A DNA stretch of 64,000 bases from Pyrenochaeta sp. MPI-SDFR-AT-0127 (lineage: Eukaryota > Ascomycota > Dothideomycetes > Pleosporales > Cucurbitariaceae). The first letter of the stretch is position 1. Each line of letters begins with the position of its first letter. Position numbers and translations under genes: made by a program. Under the pieces are notes generated by a model, which was given only the letters and a program-made list of their open reading frames with translations, did no database searches and was not told the DNA's origin. The stretch lies in the NCBI GenBank assembly GCA_020747015.1, contig JAGTJM010000032.1, positions 62,001 to 126,000 of the forward strand, in the 5' to 3' direction. Positions 41,454 through 54,672 of the stretch are shown here, in pieces.

Positions 41454-41948
41454 TTAAAGTCTCTGGAAAATCCAGAAAGTCGTCAGCGGAAAATTTTTCC
41501 GTATCACTGACCACGTATCAGAATCAATGCACTTGCAAGGCCAAACGTCGCTGTTGTCGACTGAGAAGTTATCAGTTTCGCGATCTTCGTTGTCTTCATG
41601 GTTATCTGAGGGCAAAGAAGTATCGATTCCGTCCAAATACAAGAGTCGCCCGTAGCGTGACAGATGGTGGCGGCTTTATGGCGTGAAGTCGTCTACAGGG
41701 TCATCTACGGGACGAATTCCGAAGGTGATACCACGCGCTGGGGTACATGGAACTTGCGAAGCTGCAAATGGGTCGTTAACGTCCGCTAAAAGTCTGAAAA
41801 ATGTGTTAAAAGGTTGCTGACTCAAGAAGAGGTCTTTCAGTGAATCGTCATCGGAGGAATCGGCTGCGCACATGAGAGCCTCTATCATCCAAAAAGGCCC
41901 GATTTGCAGAGGACCCACATATATAAATAGTCCAAACTCGTGTGTCAA
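41454..41948 (-). pseudogene. gene relic interrupted by one TAA
   Basis: Two minus-strand frames, about 90 codons (41948-41676) and 73 codons (to 41454), are in the same reading frame and separated by a single TAA at 41676-41678. Read through, they give about 164 residues of reasonable composition: FGLFIYVGPLQIGPFWM, PCTPARGITFGIRPVDDPVDD, then an Asp/Glu-rich tail with DVWPCKCID. A CAA to TAA change would explain the stop and fits the C-to-T bias of fungal repeat-induced mutation. No ATG heads the frame, so the 5' part may also be lost or lie in an unseen exon. The family is not recognised. Confidence 0.4.
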
Positions 41949-42507
41949 ACATAGCCTATTTCTAGAGAATAGATCAAGCCTTCTTTACAGTCACGATATC
42001 ACCGTTAGTTGTGGGTTCTTATTATGTGCTCTCAAATTTTGTAAACTCATAGCAGAGACCAATCCAGACTTGTCTAAACTAACAGACAAGACTACAGATG
42101 GGATAATGCAGTACGAGATCTAACATTCATTTTGTGCTACTCCAAGCCTTTGAGGCGAGTCGTTTGCGGCTACCAATCGTGATTTGAATAGAAGAAAGAC
42201 TAGAGAATATAACAATAAATGATTGCGTGCTATGTCTCATCAAATTTGCTTTGACGGGTTTGTGTTATATATGCGAAAGTAGAAGTTTTTAACCCCTCAA
42301 AACGAGGGCGCTAAGAATGTGGAACTCATATACTTTCCATGTCCCTTTCCTTCCTCATTCGTCCTGCTGTCTCTTCCTGACAGTATCTACATCTTTTCAA
42401 ATCTCCTATCTACTATGTTTGTGATCTAGATATTCACTTTTTATTTCTTCAGATCCATTATTTACTTCACTTTCTCACTCTTACTTGTATACATCTGAAA
42501 TGGCGGC
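41949..42507. other. AT-rich intergenic
   Basis: 3' flank of the WSC gene; no gene seen. Confidence 0.5.
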
Positions 42508-45500
42508 TCACCAAGATTCAAACCACCTCTTTACCCTTGTTGGCCGAGCCTGCGCTGTGATTATCCTCGTGACTGTCGTAACGCGTGGCTGAATTACAGT
42601 AGTAGCTATGTATCGTGTCTGTTGAACTTGTTGGATCTGTTGGGCCCGTGTTATAGTCCGCGTAATCAATGTAGGGCGAAGCTGGGTGAGCGTTGTTAAT
42701 CGAGGGGACTGCACAACAGTTCTTATACTAGGCGCCTGCGTGACTGTGCTTATTCTCGGCGGTTGTGTGATGGTTCTGACCCTTGGCGCCTGCGTTACTG
42801 TCCTTATTCTAGGTGGTTGGGTAACCGTAGATATTCTTTGGGGCTGAGTAATGGTTCTGATTATGGGCCTCACTGGCTGCGACTGAGCTTGGGCTACGGG
42901 ACCGGACGCTGGCGCACGAGTCTGAGTAACTGTTACCGTCTCCCGCGGTTGTGTGGTTGTAACTGTTGTCGTCACTCGCCCAGTTTGCACCGTTCTGGTG
43001 ACCGTGGATTGGACTGTAGAAGTGACAGTTGCAGTGCGCTGCTGCACAACCGTTGTCGTTGTTGCTGCCGTGGTTCTCGTGACTGTAGTCCTTCCCTGCA
43101 AAAACACATTTGAAGTCACAGTTCTAGTGCTGATACTCGTCACTGTAGTTGTCTGTGTGGCTGTTGTAGAGTATCTTGTCACCGTCGTCGGGACATCTCG
43201 GATAAGCGTGACACTACCTTGCGTAACAGTTCTAGTGCTACGTCATACTATGTCAGTGTTGTACTAGGTTTACCAGCTGTTTGAACAAGTTTAAAGAGAG
43301 TGCGAAGATTTGTAACGACAAAACATGAGAACACCGCCAGAGGAACGTGCTAAAAGTCGGACGAAGGAAGCTGATGCACGTAGAGCAAAGCCAACATATG
43401 TAATCGTGAGCCTGAAACAAGAAGTACCATGATAAATCAAGAGATGAGAGGAAAGGTTCTGAGAGTCGAGAATGCATCAACTCTTGGGAACACTCACCTC
43501 GTTGTTTGCTGCGTTTGGGTAACTGATTGTGTTGTCGTTGTTATATAACGGGTTCTACGACATATCAGACCGTAATAATGAGATGAAATGATAAGTGGAC
43601 TTACTCTGTAGTCAGCTGGTCGGATAATGCAAAGATTGGAGATAGGTTACGTGTCACAGTTGGGCCTGTAATATAAGATATCGATGTTGCCGTGGTTATG
43701 TACGAAATTTCGGTCCTGATGATAAGTCAGTGATTTGAAGATGAGGAATTATAAGCGTTAATAATGGGAGCCAGCAATACGACATAATTTATGACACCAA
43801 AAATCTTTGCTGGGTGGTATAGCCTGGTACAGAATGCAGCAGAGACGATTGAAAGCAATTTCAAGATAAAGACGCTCGCGAGAATAATCTAGAGACCTAT
43901 GCAAGTACAACTGCGCTTCGCGTGACATTCTACATTTGTTATACCGGTTTGTGTATACAGACTAAGCCAGTTCCCTTCAGATAGTAGGTGTGAAAAAAAA
44001 CGTATAAGAGCGTTAAGTCGACACAATGGGCTTGAGGGTCTAAAATGGGGCTTCATATGGGCTAGTTGGAGGGACTACATCCTAGAATCGACTAAACTCC
44101 AGATGAGTCCACGACCTAACTCAGGAAGTAATCGTCACGTAAAGGGATTGATAGCTGTAGAACTTACAAAGTGAAAGTGGCGCGTGGTGCAGTTGGCCTT
44201 ACAGAAAAACCGTTTGTCTGGGTGGACGTCAGAGGGTCATAGTCCTGTGTACACGTGTTAGTAGCACGATCGAAATGTGTGGTTGACTTATCCTTCATAT
44301 TGCTCGGCCATAGCGCAGCTATATTCAATGGGGTAATAGAATGAAAAGGCATACTTTACCGTATAGTGGAAGCACAAAACACAGGCACAGACTCTTCACG
44401 CACGCAGAAGGGAGGGGTTTGACTTACCTGGGGTTGAGGAGGAGTGAATGTAGGTAATGTCAACTCTATGGCCACAGAAAGTAATGGTGGTACGCCTGGT
44501 GTTGATACGGGCGGAAGGCTGGAAATACCTACGGGAGGGATGCCCGGTGTTGATACTGATGGAATAGAGAATGGTGGCAGCGAGAAAGGAGGGAGAGCTA
44601 TTGTTGGGAGAGATAGCGGAGGTAAACTCGGCGCTGGTAGAGAGATTTGGGGTACACTAGGTGTTGGCAGTGATAGCACTGGCAGCGAGAAGGGAGGAAC
44701 ATCTATTGCAGGAATGGAAAATTGCGGAAGGCTAGGTGTTGGAAGAGACAATGCCGGTAACGATAGAGGTGGAATCTCTGGTGTTGGTAGGGATAGTGCA
44801 GGCAGCGAAAATGGAGGAAGGCCTATTGTTGGAAGAGAAAATTGTGGTAGGCTGGGAGTTGGCAGAGACAGCTGAGGTAGGCTAGGTGCCGGTAGTGAGA
44901 ATGGAGGGAGGCCTATTGTTGGGAGAGATACTTGCGGGAGGCTAGGTGTCGGCAATGAGAGTACCGGGAGTGAGAGAGGAGGGAGGCCTGTTGTGGGAAG
45001 AGAAGGCTGCGGAAAACTAGGTGTTGGCAAGGATAGTACTGGCAGTGAGAAAGAAGGTAGGCCTATTGTCGGAAGAGAAATCTGCGGGAGGCTAGGAGTT
45101 GGTAGGGACACTGCCGGTAGTGAGAAAGGAGGGAGGTTTATTGTCGGAAGAGATAGTTGCGGTACGCTAGGTGTTGGAAGAGATAGCGGCGGAATACTAG
45201 GTGTTGGGAATGATAGTGCTGGTAGTGAGAAGGAAGGAAGGCCTATTGTCGGGAGAGATAGTTGGGGTACACTTGGCGTTGGGAGAGATAGTTGTGGAAG
45301 ACTTGGTGTTGGGAGCGAGAGCTGCGGAATGCTAGGCGTCGGTAGAGAAAGCTGAGGCACGCTAGGTGTTGGAAGAGATAGTTGCGGAATACTAGGTGTT
45401 GGGAATGATAATGCTGGCAGCGAAAAGGAAGGGGGTCCGATTGTTGGAAGCGACAGCTGAGGTATGCTAGGTGTTGGAAGGGATAGTTGCGGAAGGCTAG

Positions 45501-48500
45501 GTGTTGGGAATGATAATGCTGGCAGCGAAAAGGAAGGAAGTCCTACTGTTGGAACAGAAAACTGCGGGAGGCTAGGTGTTGGAAGCGACAGCTGCGGGAT
45601 ACTTGGTGTTGGAAGGGAGAGCTGTGGGAAGCTCGGAGTTGGTAAGGATAGTGCAGGCAGAGAGAAGGGAGGAAGTCCTATCGATAGAAGAGATAGTGGA
45701 GGTAGACCTGGCCCTGAGGGCTGTGGAGAGCTAGGTGTTGGAAAGGATGGTGGAGGAAGGCCTGGGGTTGATACCTGTGGAAAGCTCGGTGTTGAAACCG
45801 ATGGCGGAGGAATGCCCGGAAATGATATTTGGGGGAAACTGGGTGATGGAAGTGAAATTGCTGGTAGTGATAGCTGTGGTGTTGGAAGGGAGAGCGCTGG
45901 CAACGATAGCTGGGGCAGACTGGGCGTTGGCAGCGAGATTGCGGGTATTGATAGTTGTGGTACGCTTGGTGTTGGAAGAGAAATAGCGGGTAATGACAGC
46001 TGTGGTGTTGGAAGGGAGAGCGCTGGCAGCGAGATCTCGGGTAATGATAGTTGTGGTACGCTTGGTGTTGGAAGAGAAATAGCGGGTAATGATAGCTGTG
46101 GTGTTGGAAGGGAGAGCGCTGGTAATGATAACTGGGGTATACTAGGTGTTGGAAGAGAGATCGCGGGTAGTGACAGCTGGGGTACACTAGGCGTTGGAAG
46201 AGAAAGGGCAGGTATCGACAGCTGGGGTACACTTGGTGTTGGAAGAGACACTGCTGGTAACGATAGCTGTGGTACACTAGGTGTTGGTAGAGAAAGGGCT
46301 GGTAATGATAGTTGTGGTGTTGGAAGAGAGAGCGCTGGTGGTGATAGCTGGGGTACACTGGGCGTTGGGAGAGAGAGTGACGGTAATGATAGTGGTGGCA
46401 GGCTCGGTGTTGGTATTGAGATCGCTGGTAATGATAGCTGTGGTGTTGGAATAGAAAGCGCTAGTATTGAGAGCTGAGGTAAGCTGGGCGTTGGGGGAGA
46501 GAGCGCTGGTAATGATAGCGGAGGTAGACTGGGCGTCGGCAGTGAGATTGCGGGTAGTGATAGCTGTGGTATACTAGGAGTTGGAAGAGAAAGGGCAGGT
46601 AATGATAGCTGGGGTACACTTGGTGTTGGAAGAGACACTGCTGGTAACGATAGCTGTGGTACACTAGGCGTTGGAAGAGAAAGGGCAGGTATCGACAGCT
46701 GGGGTAAACTGGGTGTGGGAAGAGACACTGCTGGTAATGATAGCTGTGGTACGCTAGGCGTTGGCAGAGAAAGGGCAGGTATCGACAGCTGGGGTACACT
46801 TGGTGTTGGAAGCGAAACTGCTGGTAATGATAGCTGTGGTAAGCTGGGGGTTGGAAGAGAAAGGGCAGGTATCGACAGCTGGGGTACACTTGGTGTTGGA
46901 AGAGACACTGCTGGTAACGATAGCTGTGGTACGCTAGGAGTTGGAAGAGAAAGGGCAGGTAATGATAGCTGGGGTAAGCTGGGTGTGGGAAGAGACACTG
47001 CTGGTAATGATAGCTGTGGTACGCTGGGGGTTGGAAGCGAAACTGCTGGTAACGATAGCTGTGGTACGCTAGGCGTTGGGAGAGATAGTGGCGGTAATGA
47101 TAGCTGGGGTACACTTGGTGTGGGAAGAGACACTGCTGGTAACGATAGCTGTGGTACGCTGGGGGTTGGAAGCGAAACTGCTGGTAATGATAGCTGTGGT
47201 ACGCTGGGGGTTGGAAGAGAAAGGGCAGGTAATGACAGCTGCGGCAAGCTGGGTGTTAGAGGTGATACCTGTGGGATGCTAGGTGTTGGAAGAGAGAGTG
47301 CTGGTAACGATAGCTGTGGTAAACTGGGAGTTGGAAGAGATATTTGCGGGATGCTGGGGGTGGGAAGTGAAAGTGTAGGTAATGATAGCTGTGGTATACT
47401 AGGTGTTGGAGGAGAAAGCGATGGCACTGATAGCTGCGGTAAGCTGGGTGTTGGAAGAGACAGTGCTGGTAATGATAGCTGTGGTACGCTGGGGGTTGGA
47501 AACGAAATTGCTGGTAATGAAAGCTGTGGTACGCTTGGTGTCGGTAGCGATATCTGCGGGATACTTGGTGTTGGTAGAGAAACTGCTGGTAACGATATTC
47601 GTGGTACACTAGGCGTTGGGAGAGAGACTGCTGGCAATGATAGCTGTGGGACGCTAGGAGTCGGAAGGGAAAGCGCTGGCAAAGATAGCTGCGGTACGCT
47701 TGGAGTTGGTAGCGATATCTGCGGGATGCTTGGTGTTGGTAGAGAAACTGCTGGTAACGATATTCGTGGTACACTAGGCGTTGGGAGGGAGACTGCTGGT
47801 AATGACAGCTGTGGTACGCTTGGGGTTGGTAGCGATAGTTGTGGGATGCTTGGTGTTGGCAGAGATACTGCTGGTAACGATATTCGTGGTACACTAGGCG
47901 TTGGGAGGGAGAACGCCGGTAATGATAGCTGTGGGATGCTAGGGGTTGGAAGAGAGAATGCTGGTAATGATAATGCCGACAATCCAGCTAGCGGTGGCAC
48001 TGAGAGTGATGGTTGGTTTCCTGAAGGCTGCACTGGTGGATTTAATGAAGATTGCGCTGGTGGATTTACTGAGGACTGCGCTGGTGGCACGGAAGGCTGT
48101 CCTGGGGCTGGTGATGACCATGGTGTGGTAGTTGTAGAGCCACCGATTCGGAATATTGTTATTCTGTTAATTCCACCGCATAATTGACCACTATTGCCGC
48201 TACACTGCGACGAACAGAGAGCATCAACGTTGACGACGGAGTCGTACATGAAAGTATTGCCGCATCGACAGGTCAACCCGTTTTCAATGCCTGCATATTG
48301 ATAGTTCGCACAGAATATACTGCATGATCCCCAAGTCATGCTGTTCGTTGATGAGTAGGATATGCCATTTAACAGGAACTGCGGTGCAGTGCTCGAGGGA
48401 TTGGAATTCGAGTAACAGCCCGCATAATCGCGACCCGGCACCGAAGAGTTGTTTGGGATGATGGGAGCCTGTAAAGCTAGTTAGTTGACTGCTCACAGCA

Positions 48501-48811
48501 GCTTTTCCATGTTTGTGCTATCGTGTAAAGAGTCTGTGCATGTGTTTCTGTGTGTGCTTATGTTCTGTTTTACTGCTTGGCCTGTGATTAGAAGACTCAT
48601 ACACAACGTTAGTAGCTCATTCTATTCTCACACGTCGCCTGACAGCAGATATTGGCTCGCATATAAGAACTTGTAGGAGAGAGTGGCTCCACCACCGTCG
48701 CCTTACAAGTGATTCTGCCAGCTGAGGAAGGGCAAAGGCGGTAGAAGAGAGCGAAAGACCCCAAAGAAGAAAGTGTTCGATAAAGAAGGACTTGAATATT
48801 ATCGGTGCCAT
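42508..48811 (-). CDS. giant WSC-domain cell-surface protein with Ser/Pro repeats
   Basis: Six exons join in frame: 48811-48707, 48468-44428, 44244-44168, 43715-43605, 43554-43498 and 43237-42508, with introns of 238, 183, 452, 50 and 260 nt. The product is about 1706 residues. Exon 1 encodes the signal peptide (ending STAFALP). Residues ~50-140 are a WSC domain with eight cysteines (GCY, SCS, FCA, TCR, RCG, LCS, QCS, LCG), a carbohydrate-binding fold of fungal wall sensors and lectin-like enzymes. Residues ~165-1350 consist of dozens of SLPTPS-x-PQLSLPA-type repeats, likely rod-like and O-glycosylated. The last four exons encode a Thr/Val/Gln-rich TVTRTVTQ-type tail ending RVKRWFESW. No transmembrane segment or GPI signal is evident, so it is probably secreted and wall-associated. 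The long introns 1, 3 and 5 could hide further small exons. Confidence 0.8.
44530..47990 (-). repeat. coding minisatellite of the WSC protein
   Basis: About 3.4 kb of imperfect units of roughly 24-60 bp, all in frame, each encoding Ser-Leu-Pro-Thr-Pro-Ser followed by a Pro-Gln-Leu/Ile-Ser step. Higher-order blocks recur (a longer form with the IGLPPFSLPALS step towards the protein's C-terminal end, at 44.5-45.7 kb). The codon pattern leaves long frames open on the opposite strand and in another minus frame; these are shadows. Confidence 0.85.
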
Positions 48812-51649
48812 TGCGTCGATAATTCAAACGAGTAAGGAACGTAGGTAAACGATGGAGAGAATGACTTGAATCTTGACAGTACGATTGCAAAGAGTAAACG
48901 AGAGAGTAAATAGTATGGCGCGGAACAAAATGAATCTGGATATCCGCGATTAAAGCTTTTTTTTACTTTACGAGATCTCAACAATGTAGGCTTGTGGGAA
49001 TGAACGCTAGCGGCCGAATCAAGATGTCATTTTGGCCCCTTTCTGCATCCCTTGCCGACCTCTGCGGGTATCAATCATTCATTTTCAGTTCATTCCGATG
49101 TTGTGCCACCGCTATCTACCCATATAAATGCTCGGATTCTCTTAATAGACCCAATATCTGGATCACTACACGTGCGGCAAAGATGCCTTCTGTTCGCTCA
49201 AGAGCGAGTCGCATAGTCCACACGAGCTTACCTCGCCGCCAAACAGAATATCAACCCATAATAACTAAGAACAATTGCTTATCATAAGAATATGGGCTAA
49301 TCAATTTACAACCTAAATCTAGTTATAGCAAGCCGTGTGTGGTGCAATCTGCGGCATGAGCCGTCTTTCGGTGCAGACGACAGGGGAGTGAGATGGTGAG
49401 AGAACATGGATGGAGCCGATTGGCGGCTAGCTGTTGCCCGTGCCGTATTATTGGGGCCTTGATTTGCCGTCATTGAGATGTCCAGTATTGTACACGAGGC
49501 TGTTGAATATGGCCATAAACAAACCTGTGAAATGGTTGAATGATAATGCCGGTTCTCGAATGGAGGAGCTTGCTCACAAAAACACACAGGATATGTCAAT
49601 TTCATGTATAATTCGAGTCGAAGAGCATATGTGCGCAGCGCGAGCTCTTTAGATGATGTGTGAATATTATACTTCGCTCGTGGTGATCTAGAGGCCGTCA
49701 GCATGATAATATACGTCCAGAACATCAATAATGGCCGAACAACCTTTCAACAAGCGCGAAGCGATACAGTGCTAGATTTTGTCGAGATGAGGTTGTCATA
49801 TGGCGATCAAAGAGTTCTCGAACGCAATAATGACCATAATCATGATTAGTCCGGAGGTGGACAGGGAACAGTGGGATGTTGTACTAGGGGCTCGGCCAGC
49901 AGACGCGTCGAGGCGCGCCGCACATTCTTCGACACGGGATATTGACTGCATGGCTGGGCTACACAAATTTGGCAATATTCGTGAATCATACTTGAACGTT
50001 CTAGGCGCTTCCACTGTTTCCATGTCTGTTTGAGTTTGTGCTGAGCTGTTCAACCAATAATTGGTGACCAGGTCGGATGTTGCAGATCTCCCCATACGTT
50101 TCAAAAATAATCTAAATATCTGCGCTTTGATGTTACCCAAATCCACTCTCCCGGACAGTAGTACCTAAGGCTAAAACTGTAGCTTTAGTGAACCCATTTT
50201 GCGTTGACCCTAATCGCTTCGGCCATCTACTGACGAGAGACCTGGTTAGCAGGTGGTAATGAAGCGAGTTGTGTTGGTGTGGCAGCACGCCAAAACAACG
50301 AGTACCTAAAGTTCCGTGTGGACTTTTCGTAGTCCAAGTTCAACCAATACCTCTCATAGGCTGGCCCATTAAATATACACTTTTTTTTCAGAATCTCTCG
50401 TATTCATCTCTTCCAAAGCCTTCTGTACGACCCATAGGCGAGAGAAATCGTTTTCTTCCCATGTTCTGTTGATCTCTTTTGACAAGCACAAAGGCGTACG
50501 CCTCCACTCGCCAAGCACTATTCTATTACTCTAAAATTAGATTAGCCCTTACTCTGCCAAAAGAGCGCAGGCTAGCGCTGCGATTAGTCTGTGATTATAC
50601 GGTTGGAAAAGATAACACTTTCAAGGATAATAAATGAGAATTTCTGGAGAGCTCCAGTGACAACACGAGGGACGCTACAACAGTCAAATTATTCCTTTAG
50701 TGATTGCAGTTGACCCCATGGCCCCATTTGTCCTCTCAAGAAGGTGTCCTGATCATTCAAATGCTGCCTACCGCACAAATGGTGGGCCGTGGCCCCAAAA
50801 GCATGTTTTTGTGATGTAGCATTTGAATTATCGGCATTGTACAGTATTTTGGATCGATATCTCATGATAAAATATATGGTCAGTTGTCACGATAGTTCTG
50901 ACTAGTTCTTGGCCACTTGAGCAGTTCTGAAAATTGAGCTGTTTTCAGTTGGCCTCCATTGATTCACGTAATTGGTATGCTTGGTTTGGTTCCGTGGGAT
51001 ATAACGAGACTCAGTATTCGCCGTTTTCATATTCTAGTCTTTTCATTGGCCTCTGCAACTAGAGAAAGTCTGTACATTAGACAAATCTAGCACAACGCCT
51101 GGCATAGGGTCTACGATACATTATTCGGTAGAAACAGAATAAAATAAAATGGACACGTCCTGATTTCAGAAAGCCTGGTGAGGGGTTAACGGCTTGTCCA
51201 AAGAATTGCTATACCTTAACGTCTTCTCTAGGGACTTTCAGATAATTAAAATTATTTCGCTACATGCTCCTTCTTCACAGTGTATCGTCCGCCGTCTTGT
51301 GCATCAGACGGGGGCGAGAATTCGTACTTTCCCAAACATTCAACACCACTACTGGCCTATGTATAGCATATTGCAGCCAAGATACTGAAATCATAGCTTT
51401 ACTTTTCATGTTTGAGATCTAGTTAATAATAGTGCGCCAGGAAGAGACGTGGAATTCCTGAGGTTGAGAGAGCGCCTAATGGTGATTTGGCCCCTGGCGC
51501 TTCAGTGATGAAACACCGTGCCACATAGGCTGCCACTACGAAGTTGCTACCTAGCTTCCCTGTACAACCTAAGGTTATATATATGCATTGTCAGAATTCA
51601 TCGTGTGTTTTATAAACTATAACTTAACTGTGAGCAATAACTTGTCAAG
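48812..51649. other. 2.8 kb AT-rich gene-poor region
   Basis: Promoter of the WSC gene, then sequence with only short frames lacking ATG starts or domains (the largest, 49796-50146 minus, begins at a non-ATG codon). No terminal repeats or transposase motifs seen. Confidence 0.45.
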
Positions 51650-53697
51650 ATGCACACCAACCCAAAGCCTCCCGTTCTTCAACTGCGACCTACAACTGAA
51701 GATGAAAGAATCGAGGAGAAGACGCCAGATCTCTTGAAATGTCCGGATGGGCCTTGGATAATACATCCTGACCAGATTGAGGAAAATGTCTGCACGCTTG
51801 CAGATGCTCAATTCCCACTCGACATAGACATTGAAAATTATCGAGTTGAGCGCAAAGAACAAAGAGCTGCTTTCCTGAAAGAAGTACGTCAGCTGCCAAT
51901 TTCTCAGAGAATTGAAAATATCAAGGTATCATGGTTTTACAAAGTCCCACCACTTGTGGATATGAAAAGTATGCTAGGAATGAGCCATGACGAGATTGAA
52001 TACGCCGTTGAGCTGAACTTCGTTCATCATGACTTGTATGATGTCCACCGTGTAGATCAAAGACTACGCTAAACTTCTCAACAGTTATCTACAACCTGGG
52101 CAAGCATGTGTAACATCTCTGTATGAAAAGTTTGGCCGCGATTGGAGCTGGAATGCGCGAGGAGTCTACTACCGACAATTCCATTCACCTCTTTGGGTCA
52201 CTGCGGACCACAGTTTATGGATACCAACTGTTGACTATAGTATGTTCGATGACCCTATGGAGGAACATCGTCGTACAAGAGCGAAAAAATTCCTACGCCA
52301 CGCGCTGGATAATGAGCGATGGAACAAGAGCGAGTATGCCTGGGAGGCTGATGCGTGGACTGACGTCTTTGGTCAGATGCGAAATGACCCAGCTCTTGCT
52401 GCGTAAGTGCTTGTGATGCACTAAACCTCGGTGTAGAATTATGCTTACCAAATTGAAATGCTAGGGATAAACGTGATTATTATGCGAAGGTTCCAGAAGT
52501 TTATCCACTTTCCTGCACATTGACTGGCAAGTCTAGATGTGTGAAGAGAATACCAGATGCGTCATTTGGACTGGCAACATTTCACCCGAAGCACTACCAG
52601 AATGCCGTCGCATCGTATGAGTTAGATGCTGAAAGACTACAAGCTCTAGCATGGCACCGACAATGCGGGCTTATTTCGGACCCGCGTTGTGGCGAAGCCG
52701 ACCTAGTATTTCCCTTCGCAGTGTATGAAGCGAAAGGATGGAATGGCGATCCTCGCGAGGCTCGACAGCAAGCTTGTGCTGCTGGAGCGGCATATTTAGA
52801 TATGTTGGATGCTCTTGCTCGCTTGCCTGGTCCGCCGGAGGAGACAGATCGCGACTACCAGTTTAGTGAAAGTCGAAATGCCCAAGTTTTTGCAATTACA
52901 TCGTTTGGAGCACAATGGCACATCATGGTAGGATATAGGCGTCCGCGTTTGAAGCGAGAACATGCAGGCCATCCTGGTATGAGTAAAACTGTTTACGTAC
53001 GTAAATCACACCTGCATCACTTCATGAAATGTTCAGCTAATCTCTGTAAATCGGTCAGTTATTCCAAAGAATTTGGAGCGGTCGAATAGCGGATGAACGG
53101 AGTGCCTGGCAGCTGCTTTATCTCGTAGACCAAATTCACATGTGGGGTGCAACGACTTTCCGTCGCTACGTCATACAGCACCTTGAGGCCTGGCATATGT
53201 ATTGCCATCAAAGATGGGTCAAGGATACAATAATCCTACGCTACACACTAGGCAAAGATTTCGCATCATGCGGGAAGATGATGTGCTTCGACGTACCAGA
53301 TTGGGCAAAAGGCTTTGGAGACGAGTTCAGAACCGCGCTTCAAGAAAAGTCAGCTAAGCTATTGGTCAAAAGGTGTATACAAGAGCAAACTGGGGAGCCG
53401 TGCGCCATATGTGTACTTGGCCGTTGTGGAACTGAACATTCTCCTGGTTATGCACTCTTCTCGCCGGAGGAGCACCTTCGACACCTCACCAAGGTGCATC
53501 ACCTTACCGCCGATGAAAACCTGATATCGGCGATCAATGAGTCACACGGAGATGCAGTAGTACTTGCAACAGAGATTTTCGATTCCTCACACTGTCAAGA
53601 AGAGAGGAAACGGCTTCTCGAGGATTGTACTGATGAACGAAAAGGGAAACGGGAAAAGCGTAGCGACTTGAAAGCGAAAGCCGATAACGATGGATAA
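51650..53697 (+). CDS. PD-(D/E)XK nuclease-like fungal protein
   Basis: Four exons: 51650-52035, 52085-52402, 52465-52996 and 53059-53697; introns 49, 62 and 62 nt; 624 residues. Around residues 305-325 the segment DPRCGEADLVFPFAVYEAKGW has the spacing of a PD-(D/E)XK core: an acidic residue on one strand and E-x-K on the next. It is followed by a helix with ARQQACAAGAAYLDML and then a FAITSFGAQWHIMVGY strand, the layout of fungal PDDEXK-type domains. The N-terminal ~230 residues are helical without recognised domain. The C-terminal ~200 residues contain CAICVLGRCG and other Cys/His residues and end in a Lys/Arg/Glu-rich tail. The first intron was chosen to link the two frames; its CTAAAC branch is acceptable. 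Its substrate and biological role are unknown. The gene is isolated in AT-rich DNA. Confidence 0.72.
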
Positions 53698-54672
53698 CAA
53701 AGGATGGCCTATGAGACGCCAGACAGACAGTGTAGTTGATAGTTGCATGGTACATCACTACTTTGTATGGCCGCTAAAAGACAATCAATGCTAATAATAC
53801 TAACAATAATACTGTATATCTATCCCAAGAAAGAGTATCCCCGTTCATCTCAGTTCTCTAAAACGCGGATCGACTAGTCATTGTAGCATACTATAGCGTG
53901 TTGCTCTTGGCAACTTAGATTCTTCATACGCTTTATTCCGGATCGATTAGGTGAATCTCAAAGTAGACCAAAAAATCTGGAAACTGTGTCCAGTCAAAAG
54001 TGCATTTTTAATATGCTTCGACTACACGAGAAGTAAAGCATATAGAAGCACTTCATGAATGGATTAATACTAATTCCAGATTAAATTCCCGAACAGTGAC
54101 TTTGAGTACAGCCTAGATCTTTCCAAGAAAGCCCTGAATGCTTTGATCTTAGCTGTCAATAAGCTGGAACAAAATCTGACTTTGTTTCGCTCAATGACAG
54201 TGTAGACTTTGTGTTCTGAAATGAACAGTAGCAACAACGGCAACGTCCAATGCAGCGCTAAAATCAGATCCCCACAACCGCAAGGCGCATAGAGAAATAA
54301 GAGCAACTATATACTAGCAAATGAAAATGAAAATTTAAATGTGGAACTTCTACACCTAGATGATCGGCAACGCTGTTTGAGCAGATGACAGCAGCTGAAT
54401 CTCGGGAAGAAAATACACTTTTCTGCCTATAAAGAGCGAAGGGAAGCACGTATTCTAGAAAGGCCAATCAGCGGATTAAAATCTTGAATGCATGCGGTGA
54501 GATAATCGGACTAGTACGACGCCATCTAGTGGAAATCTCCAGCTATGCCAAATACAAACTATGACAAAACCGATTCATCTAACCATTCCTGACAACCATT
54601 CATCTCTCCCCAAAATTTCTGTAGTGCCTCAGACCACTGACTCATAGCTTCCCTTCCATCCCCATTCATACG
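53698..54672. other. AT-rich intergenic
   Basis: No gene seen between converging genes. Confidence 0.5.

Noticed and set aside
45678..47894. Minus-strand Tyr/His/Gln-rich repeat frames inside the WSC gene
   Set aside because: Out-of-frame readings of the same minisatellite.
44444..48187. Long plus-strand frames rich in Gly, Ser, Asp and Val opposite the WSC gene
   Set aside because: They mirror the repeated codons of the minus-strand SLPTPS repeat; no start context, splice sites or domain. Shadows of the real gene.
49796..50146. 116-codon minus-strand frame
   Set aside because: Begins at a non-ATG codon, has no domain, and the region is AT-rich and gene-poor.
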